From CAYVLI01 sp964452105 [NCBI: uncultured Nitrospinota bacterium] (lineage in GTDB: Bacteria; JAUXIQ01), in contig CAYVLI010000038.1 of the NCBI GenBank assembly GCA_964452105.1, positions 1 to 12,200 on the forward strand: DNA of 12,200 bases. The letters run 5' to 3'. Below, piece by piece: positions 7,301-12,200 of this stretch. The translations under genes were made by a program, and so were the position numbers. Within the stretch, counting starts at the first letter, position 1, and every line of letters begins with the position of its first letter. The notes beneath the pieces were generated by a model, which did no database searches, was not told where the DNA came from, and saw only the letters and a program-made list of their open reading frames with translations.

Positions 7301-8278
7301 TCAAGAAATCTCATTGAGATCTTTTTTCAGCAGCAAGTTATCCTTTCCGATGTGCGGATTATGGCAGGAGAGGCAATCCTTTGATTTACGGTGTACCGTC
7401 TTGTTAGCTATATAGCCTCCAGAGTGACATTGAACACAGACGTCGTCAGGTTTCGTGCTCAGCATATACCTGTTAGAACCCGTATGAGCGCCGTGGCAGA
7501 GCGTGCATTTCCCCCCTGCGGCCGGCCCATGTACCCATAATCCCTCCTTCTTCGCCCTGCCGGCGGATTTTGAATCATGGCATTTCAGACATATTTTATC
7601 AGACTTCGCCCAAAGCATATACCTGTTAGAACCCGTATGAGCGCCGTGGCAGAGGGTGCATTTCCCCCCTGCGGCCGGCCCATGTACCCATAATCCCTCC
7701 CTCTTCGCCCTGCCGGCGGATTTTGAATCATGGCACTTCAGACATATTTCATCAGGCTTCGCCCGGAGCATGTATCTGTAAGGGCCGTTATGTTGGCCGT
7801 GGCAGTATATGCAGAAGCCGCTCCCCGCAGGCCCATGGAGCCACCTCTCTTTGTTGTCGGTAACATTGACAGCTCCCTGCACGTGGCACTGTGTGCACAA
7901 TTTGTTGATGGGAGCAACAAGCCTTCCCCCTACCCCTCCCTTTCCGAAGATGGGGGAGCTTTTCTTCTTTTCTCCGCCGAATTTTCTGAACGCTACAGTG
8001 GTTGTCGATTCATGGCAATTATAGCATCTCCCCGAACCGAAAGGTCCATGAAGGAAGACCCTGGGTTTGGGGACATGGCTTTCCACTTTCTTTTTGGTCG
8101 GTTCTATTTTTTCTTCCTTCTCCTTATGTTCTTCTTCATAGGGGGAGGGAACCCCCGTAAAAAAGACGGTTAAAACCCTATATTTCGTTTCCTTTTTGCA
8201 CCCGGAGAAGGAACCCGCAGTCACCACCAGAAAAAGCGTTAACAGTACGTATTTACCTGGCCTTCTTTTCTTCTCCAT
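7301..8278 (-). CDS. Nonahaem c-type cytochrome lipoprotein
   Basis: This 325-residue protein has a basic n-region, a hydrophobic core (10-22) and SFSGC, a lipobox-like site with C27 as probable lipidated cysteine. A charged linker (about 48-72) follows. Nine CxxCH motifs start at residues 85, 128, 156, 179, 207, 230, 258, 281 and 302. From the third motif on they alternate between HGP...CxxCHGxH and KP/KS-D-x-I-CxxCHDSK types, i.e. repeated two-haem units. Two units are nearly identical because of a 153-bp tandem duplication. The start lies inside the end of the upstream NHL gene (26-base overlap), implying translational coupling. In the operon it lies directly upstream of the barrel gene. 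A lipid-anchored multihaem protein next to a barrel is a good candidate for an outer-membrane cytochrome of a porin-cytochrome complex. Whether it faces the periplasm or the outside cannot be told from sequence. Confidence 0.92.
   Translation of the reverse strand: MEKKRRPGKYVLLTLFLVVTAGSFSGCKKETKYRVLTVFFTGVPSPYEEEHKEKEEKIEPTKKKVESHVPKPRVFLHGPFGSGRCYNCHESTTTVAFRKFGGEKKKSSPIFGKGGVGGRLVAPINKLCTQCHVQGAVNVTDNKERWLHGPAGSGFCIYCHGQHNGPYRYMLRAKPDEICLKCHDSKSAGRAKREGLWVHGPAAGGKCTLCHGAHTGSNRYMLWAKSDKICLKCHDSKSAGRAKKEGLWVHGPAAGGKCTLCHGAHTGSNRYMLSTKPDDVCVQCHSGGYIANKTVHRKSKDCLSCHNPHIGKDNLLLKKDLNEIS
7461..7766 (-). repeat. 153-bp tandem duplication inside the nonahaem gene (two copies)
   Basis: Copies at 7461-7613 and 7614-7766 differ at about seven positions by eye (roughly 95% identical). 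The period is exactly 51 codons and carries two CxxCH motifs, so the reading frame is kept and two haem sites are added. A third, much more diverged relative begins at 7767. The near identity suggests a recent duplication or ongoing gene conversion. Confidence 0.93.
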
Positions 8279-9374
8279 CTTGTGCGCCGACTTTCCTTTC
8301 CATCTTCGGGAGGGGTTTGCCTATCCAGGTTCCGAACCCGTACACGTTCAACTTGTTATCGCCCAGCATATTGGCGATATAAACGAGATATTTGATCTTG
8401 TAATCCCTGTCCACGTACTTTTGGAAATATTTCATGTTCTGATGGTCTATAAAAATCCCGTTGGGGAGGTACATTTTGCCCGGGCCTGTTCCGGAGCCGC
8501 CAAAGAAGAGCAGAAGGTCCGTTGTTTTATCATCGAATACCTGCACGTTTTCAAAGGCGGTGTCAACGGCATACAGATGCCCTGCCTCGTCTACGGCAAG
8601 TCCCTTTGGCCTTGCGAATGCGCCCAGGGTATCCCCCGGATGTCCGAAGGTCTTGATGAACTTGCCCTCGGGATCAAATTTTTCTATTCTGAAATTAAAA
8701 GAGTCGTTTACGTAGAGATTGCCTTTATCATCTACTATCAGATGAGAAGGCCTGTTGAACTGTCCCTCGTCAACACCGGGCTCGCCTATCGTTTGAATAG
8801 TCTCGCCCGTTTTCTTATCCAGTACCAGAACATGGTGTCGGTGAATATCCGTGACATAAATCTTGTTCTTATATACTGCTACGTCTGTGGGGCGGTCGAA
8901 TTGCTCCTCTTCGCCATAAGCCCTTATGAACTTGTCATTCTTATCAAAAGTTAGAATCTGTTTTCTTCCCATGTCCGCAACGTATTTTGTTTCGTCGCCG
9001 GTTATCCAGATGCCGGCGGGATTGCTTATGGCGCCTTCCCTTTCGTCTTTTATATAATCGAATTTCTTATTGGCCAGATCCAGAATGAGAATTTTCTTGT
9101 AGGTGCGGTCCGACAGGTATATTTTGCCTTTCGTGGCAGCAATACCGTAGGCTCTGGCTATCCGCTTCTTTGCCGGTGCCTTGCCGACCAGGAATTCTGT
9201 GAATCCGCCCTTTTTACCGCCGATGTCTTCTTGCGTTTTAATGGTGTGGAGGAACTGGAGCCTGGGCTTCTGCGGCAGTGGTGGATAAAAAACTGATTCC
9301 ACCTTTTTCTCGGGTTTGGCTACACAACCGACAAGCAGCGCTGAGATAAATAGAATAAAGAGTGATTTCTTCAT
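8253..9374 (-). CDS. NHL-repeat beta-propeller lipoprotein
   Basis: This 373-residue protein has a clean lipoprotein signal, with KK at 2-3, a hydrophobic core and lipobox LLVGC with C17 lipidated. NHL-type blades start near residues 75, 117, 160, 207, 254 and 302. The sixth is stretched by an insert of about a dozen residues before its YKIKYLVYIANM strand. The protein ends in a basic, charged tail. No haem motif or catalytic signature is seen. The start overlaps the stop of the 13-haem gene as ATGA, with GGAAGG upstream, and its own end overlaps the start of the nonahaem gene by 26 bases, so all three are probably translated together. It is paralogous to the NHL protein at 4077-5162, and the two bracket the nonahaem and barrel genes. 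NHL lipoproteins accompany multihaem cytochrome clusters in Geobacter-like bacteria. A docking or assembly role is inferred. Confidence 0.9.
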   Translation of the reverse strand: MKKSLFILFISALLVGCVAKPEKKVESVFYPPLPQKPRLQFLHTIKTQEDIGGKKGGFTEFLVGKAPAKKRIARAYGIAATKGKIYLSDRTYKKILILDLANKKFDYIKDEREGAISNPAGIWITGDETKYVADMGRKQILTFDKNDKFIRAYGEEEQFDRPTDVAVYKNKIYVTDIHRHHVLVLDKKTGETIQTIGEPGVDEGQFNRPSHLIVDDKGNLYVNDSFNFRIEKFDPEGKFIKTFGHPGDTLGAFARPKGLAVDEAGHLYAVDTAFENVQVFDDKTTDLLLFFGGSGTGPGKMYLPNGIFIDHQNMKYFQKYVDRDYKIKYLVYIANMLGDNKLNVYGFGTWIGKPLPKMERKVGAQDGEEKKAR

Positions 9375-10831
9375 TTCTTTCCTTCCTTGCGTTCCGTATT
9401 CGTTTCGGGAGATTTTGTCTTCTCTTCTTTCTTTTTTCCCAGACTCTCTTTCACGTCGGATGTTTCGGTCTGTTCATCCTGTTTTTTCAGTTGTTTCGGT
9501 TTTTCCGTGGGTAATTCTGACTTCGCTTTTTCCGCCTTTTGACTCTCAAGGTATTCTTGATGGGCGAGCGCGAGCTCCTCTTCGGTGGCATCACTGCCCT
9601 TTCTGGGAGTGACTTTAAACATTATTTCGAAAGGTTTAAAACGATCATATTTGACCGTAGGGTGACATGGGGGAGAGCAACTACCACCCGTATCGGTTTT
9701 TTCATACTCTATGGAGAGCGTCTGCTTCCCGAAGTGGAAAGAACTTCTTATAAGCTTTGGATTAACGGAACCGTGATGGTGATGGCAGGCCCTGCACGTC
9801 CTCCCTTTAGGCCTGTTTACATGCCTGAAATGGAGATTCAGATTGCCGTTTCTGAAGCCTGTGTCGGTCATGGTTCGCGGCTCTGATAAGACTTTTTTGA
9901 AGTTTTTATGGCATCCGAGGCATAGTCCATATTTATCCTCGCTGTACGGTGCGTAGAATTCGGCTGGATACTCTCTGACAAGGAGCCTGTGTGTGTCCGT
10001 AGGATGAGGCGAATGACAGTCCGTACACCGTCCTTCCGCAAACGGTTTATGAAGCTTTAAATCTTTCTTATCAAAAAAGGCCTTGATGGATGGAATCCTG
10101 ACACCCTTTGTGTCTTTCAGCGAAGTGTTATGGCAGCCGAGACACAATTCCGGTACGGGCTTAAGAAGCTGGGCATTATTTTCAGAAGTGTGTGGATCGT
10201 GGCATTTGAGACATTTTCCCTCGCTGACTGGGCCGTGAGGGTTGCCGCCGCTGAAATCCTCCTCCATGTGACAAGTAAAGCAGAGCTCCGAAGTCGGTGG
10301 CTTAATTAGCTGCCTGGGGTTATCCGATTGGTGGGGGTCGTGACAAGCAGTGCACATTCCTGCTTCCACCGGAGCGTGCTTGTATTTTTTATCTGCCTTG
10401 TTTTCATGGCACTGGTAGCACAGTTCCCCTTCATCCATGGGTGATAGCAGTTGTTTCGGGTTATCCGATTGGTGGGGGTCGTGGCAGGCGGTGCACATTC
10501 CCGCCTCGACGGGGGCATGCTTGTACTTCTTGTCCGCCTTGCTTTCATGGCATCCATAGCACAATTCATCCCCTTCTGCGACGAGCTCAAAAGAATGCTT
10601 GCCTTCCTCGGGCATATTATGGCATCCGGTGCAAAGCTCCCCATCAGACGCCGGTTCATGAATATATTTTTTTTTGGCGAAATCGGCGTGGCAGGAGGCG
10701 GTAACACAGGATTCCTGCAATATGATTGATTGAGCCTTCTTACCCTCCGCTATCGAAAGAGGGGGAAAAAGGGCCTGTAAAAAGACCAATATCAGCGTGA
10801 AAACCGCCCAGGTAAAAAATTTTCTCATCAT
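9371..10831 (-). CDS. Exported c-type cytochrome with 13 haem sites, including CX4CH and CX3CH
   Basis: This 486-residue protein has a Sec signal peptide (1-28, cleavage after SIA) and no lipobox, so it is a soluble periplasmic or secreted protein. The first haem site is CVTASCH (42-48), CX4CH. Canonical CxxCH motifs follow at 67, 91, 113, 138, 160, 184, 207, 230, 269, 304 and 346. The last is CSPPCH (385-390), CX3CH. Residues 91-128 and 138-175 are almost identical two-haem units 47 residues apart. After the last haem comes a tail of about 75 residues rich in K, E, Q, S and T with no hydrophobic core, possibly disordered or coiled. This is the first gene of the operon, behind its own candidate promoter. 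It shares an ATGA overlap with the NHL lipoprotein gene. It is a candidate periplasmic donor or acceptor for the outer-membrane conduit. A second ATG directly follows the first, so the start is uncertain by one codon. Confidence 0.92.
   Translation of the reverse strand: MMRKFFTWAVFTLILVFLQALFPPLSIAEGKKAQSIILQESCVTASCHADFAKKKYIHEPASDGELCTGCHNMPEEGKHSFELVAEGDELCYGCHESKADKKYKHAPVEAGMCTACHDPHQSDNPKQLLSPMDEGELCYQCHENKADKKYKHAPVEAGMCTACHDPHQSDNPRQLIKPPTSELCFTCHMEEDFSGGNPHGPVSEGKCLKCHDPHTSENNAQLLKPVPELCLGCHNTSLKDTKGVRIPSIKAFFDKKDLKLHKPFAEGRCTDCHSPHPTDTHRLLVREYPAEFYAPYSEDKYGLCLGCHKNFKKVLSEPRTMTDTGFRNGNLNLHFRHVNRPKGRTCRACHHHHGSVNPKLIRSSFHFGKQTLSIEYEKTDTGGSCSPPCHPTVKYDRFKPFEIMFKVTPRKGSDATEEELALAHQEYLESQKAEKAKSELPTEKPKQLKKQDEQTETSDVKESLGKKKEEKTKSPETNTERKEGKK
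10317..10598 (-). repeat. 141-bp tandem repeat coding for a two-haem module
   Basis: Two units of 47 codons (10317-10457 and 10458-10598) in the 13-haem gene encode almost the same peptide, from CY(G/Q)CHE to NP(K/R)QL. The DNA differs at about a dozen, mostly third-codon, positions in the conserved part. This is an old duplication kept by selection on the protein, unlike the recent one in the nonahaem gene. Confidence 0.85.
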
Positions 10832-10883
10832 TATAGGAACGCTCTCTTAAAGTTAGCACCATCAAAAATTCAAGCGGTCGGAA

Positions 10884-10910
10884 ACTATAGCATAAATTTC
10901 ATAATTCTAA
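10884..10910 (-). promoter_or_regulatory. Candidate extended -10 promoter of the cytochrome operon
   Basis: Reading the minus strand, TTAGAA (10905-10910) is followed after 15 bases by TGCTATAGT (10884-10892), an extended -10 element. It lies between the hairpin terminator of the upstream tetrahaem gene and the first operon gene, giving a leader of roughly 45 bases. The -35 spacing is short, so the call rests mainly on the -10 and on location. Confidence 0.4.
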
Positions 10911-10913
10911 CAT

Positions 10914-10942
10914 AAAAAGGGGGGGTCATTCCCCCCCTTTTT
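10914..10942 (-). terminator. Strong bidirectional-looking hairpin terminator
   Basis: Five A, seven G, a TCATT loop, seven C and five T form a perfect 12-bp stem with a 7-bp GC core and a T-run on either strand. It lies 38 bases after the tetrahaem stop codon and before the candidate operon promoter, so it separates two transcription units. Confidence 0.88.
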
Positions 10943-10980
10943 GGAGTGTGAGATGAGAAACTCCATGAGATTATCTAATG

Positions 10981-11748
10981 TCATTTTATGTGGCATGTAA
11001 GGCAGAGCCCGGAAGGGGAGCTTCCCCCACCCCCATTCCTAACTCTCAAGAGTTGGGTCCCGGAGACAGTCTCCTGATCGTGCACGTCATGGCAGGAAGA
11101 GCATTGGACCTTGCCGTTATCCAGGACATCAGCGATGGTTCCACTCGTTCCCATCACGGTATTGGTGGGATTGAGCTTAGGGTCTGCAACCGGGTCATAC
11201 TTTATTGATAGGGGGTGTGTCCCCCGCAGGTCAAGGTTGGCTCCATCCGAAAATTTTGGTATTATGCGGTTGGGATTGACGTCGCTCATGAAATCGACGC
11301 CACCGGCGTATTTATCGAAAGTATCCAGGGCAACAGTCCCATCATGGCAGCCGAGGCATAACTTGGCCGTGCCATCTGGCTGTGCGGATTGCTGGCCGTC
11401 CAAGCTTTTGCTCCAGGTTGAATTATACATGGTATAGGTAGCGGAGCTGACCTTGTGGTTCCACAGGAGGCCATTCAGATAATACTGGTTGGTTGATTCG
11501 TTATCGTGTGGTATGTGACACACGCGGCAAATCTCGAAAGTCAGGTTCGTGAACAGCACGTTGCCGGAGAAATCGTGCGGGCTACCCTTTATTCCGTTTG
11601 AAGCGCCGACTGCGTGTGCTGTGGAAGAGAAGAAGATTACCGCCACCATAAGGAGTACAGCGATCAGCATTATGAAAGTAGCAAGGGCTCCCTTTTCAAT
11701 TTTGTTGTGCCCTTTATTTTTCAACATATCCGCTCTCGCTTTCCCCAA
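10981..11748 (-). CDS. Exported tetrahaem c-type cytochrome
   Basis: The product has up to 255 residues from a TTG at 11746-11748. The ATG at 11725-11727 (codon 8, giving MLKNKGHNK) is the more likely start and leaves a 248-residue protein with a basic n-region, a long hydrophobic core (MLIAVLLMVAVIFF) and cleavage after AHA. Four CxxCH motifs are seen in order: CRVCH, CLGCH (within KLCLGCHDGTVALD), CSSCH (within GKVQCSSCHDVHD) and CLTCH three residues before the end of the protein. Conserved surrounding motifs are LLWN, a DLRGTHPLSIKYD segment, a SGTIADVLDNGK segment and a glycine/serine-rich linker before the last haem. The same layout recurs in its tandem neighbour at 11811-12200 and in the N-terminal third of the 12-haem protein. 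It is transcribed separately from the conduit operon because a strong terminator follows it. It is a likely periplasmic electron carrier; its partner is unknown. Confidence 0.9.
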   Translation of the reverse strand: MGKARADMLKNKGHNKIEKGALATFIMLIAVLLMVAVIFFSSTAHAVGASNGIKGSPHDFSGNVLFTNLTFEICRVCHIPHDNESTNQYYLNGLLWNHKVSSATYTMYNSTWSKSLDGQQSAQPDGTAKLCLGCHDGTVALDTFDKYAGGVDFMSDVNPNRIIPKFSDGANLDLRGTHPLSIKYDPVADPKLNPTNTVMGTSGTIADVLDNGKVQCSSCHDVHDQETVSGTQLLRVRNGGGGSSPSGLCLTCHIK

Positions 11749-11756
11749 AGGAAAAT

Positions 11757-11801
11757 CTTCCGGGGGTGAGGCTCTGGTTAAGGGCCTTCACCCTCCGGAA
11801 G
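11757..11801 (-). terminator. Hairpin between tandem tetrahaem genes
   Basis: On the minus strand CTTCCGG-A-GGGTGA-A-GGC pairs with GCC-TCACCC-CCGGAAG with small bulges, followed by ATTTTCCTTT. It sits between the stop of the truncated upstream gene and the start of the next tetrahaem gene. The interrupted T-run suggests a partial terminator or an mRNA-stabilising hairpin rather than a full stop. Confidence 0.5.
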
Positions 11802-11810
11802 CAGAAGTTG

Positions 11811-12200
11811 CTACTTGATATGGCAGGTCAGGCATAGCCCCGATGGAGAGCTACCCTTCTGGGCGACGCGCAGAAGGTGTGTGCCAGCCACGGACTCCTG
11901 ATTATGTACATCGTGGCAGGAGGAACACTGCACCTTGCCGTTGTCAAGCACGTCGGCGATGGTTCCGCTGCTACCCATGCTGTCGGTTTTAGCATGGAGG
12001 TTAGTGTCAGCGGTTTCGTCATAGGTTATTGACAGGGGGTGCGTTCCGCGAAGATCTGTGGCGCCGCTATCTAAGTTTGCGCTCACCTGAAATTCGCCGT
12101 TATAGATATTCTGTATCTCTTTACCGGCGGTACCGGCATATTTATCGAAGGCGTCCAGGGCGACCGTTCTTTCGCCGTGGGGCGACCAGAGCTTGATCGA
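11811..12200 (-). CDS. Partial multihaem cytochrome, tandem paralogue of the tetrahaem gene (5' end outside window)
   Basis: The frame is open to the window edge, giving 129 residues of the C-terminal part. It ends exactly as its neighbour does, with a SGTIADVLDNGK segment, CSSCHDVH and a final CLTCHIK. The segment TVALDAFDKYAG and a DLRGTHPLSITYD segment also match. Just before TVALD, where the neighbour has KLCLGCHDG, this frame reads KLWSPHGER (12171-12194), so the expected second haem motif is missing. This is either a genuine loss or an assembly or base-call problem at the edge. An internal GTG at 12084-12086 is not a credible start because similarity continues upstream of it. It was probably exported like its paralogue, but the signal peptide is not in view. 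Confidence 0.85.
   Translation of the reverse strand, partial: SIKLWSPHGERTVALDAFDKYAGTAGKEIQNIYNGEFQVSANLDSGATDLRGTHPLSITYDETADTNLHAKTDSMGSSGTIADVLDNGKVQCSSCHDVHNQESVAGTHLLRVAQKGSSPSGLCLTCHIK

Noticed and set aside
7461-7766. CRISPR-like or mobile-element repeat
   Set aside because: The repeat has a 51-codon period, keeps the reading frame and encodes haem motifs, so it is an internal gene duplication. No transposase or spacer pattern is present anywhere in the window.
8196-8954. Plus-strand open frame of 252 codons
   Set aside because: Lies antisense over the NHL lipoprotein gene, whose lipobox, repeats and overlaps with its neighbours are convincing; the antisense frame shows no coherent protein features.
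10832-10980. GEMM-type riboswitch upstream of the cytochrome operon
   Set aside because: Such riboswitches precede cytochrome genes in Geobacter, so it was looked for. Only a terminator and a short leader are present and no matching conserved core is seen.

Overview
The window looks like a chromosomal piece of a Gram-negative, anaerobic or metal-respiring bacterium. It carries a Sec-exported outer-membrane beta-barrel, several lipoproteins and an exceptional density of c-type haem sites (CxxCH). The combination of multihaem cytochromes, NHL-repeat lipoproteins and a cysteine-free barrel is typical of Desulfobacterota/Geobacter-like or Nitrospirota-like lineages. That placement is inference from gene content, not from a marker gene.

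Layout. 1-54: 3' part of a tRNA-His gene, followed by a weak hairpin. 55-635: about 580 bases without a convincing gene. 636-2312 (+): a membrane sensor histidine kinase whose periplasmic sensor region carries a CRQCH c-haem motif. 2356-10831 (-): a compact six-gene operon, convergent with the kinase. In transcription order it encodes a 13-haem soluble-type cytochrome, an NHL-repeat lipoprotein, a 9-haem lipoprotein cytochrome, an outer-membrane beta-barrel, a second NHL-repeat protein (probable lipoprotein) and a 12-haem exported cytochrome. Spacings are -4, -26, +74, +39 and +14 bases. 10884-10910: a candidate promoter for this operon, just downstream of a perfect hairpin terminator (10914-10942). 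10981-11748 (-): a tetrahaem cytochrome. 11811-12200 (-): a tandem paralogue cut by the window edge.

How the genes may work together. The operon has the parts list of a porin-cytochrome conduit, in which haem proteins on both sides of the outer membrane are wired through a barrel to exchange electrons with an extracellular partner. The three operon cytochromes hold 34 predicted haem sites, three of them non-canonical (CX3CH or CX4CH). The two NHL propellers are probably assembly or docking subunits. The neighbouring kinase, with its own predicted c-haem, is a candidate redox or gas sensor controlling the system, but no response regulator lies in the window.

Notable oddities. The barrel gene has an in-frame TGA inside what otherwise reads as a complete signal peptide. 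The 9-haem gene contains a recent 153-bp internal duplication. The 12-haem protein appears to be a tetrahaem module like the upstream tetrahaem proteins joined to a further eight-haem chain. The truncated paralogue at the right edge lacks the expected second haem motif.
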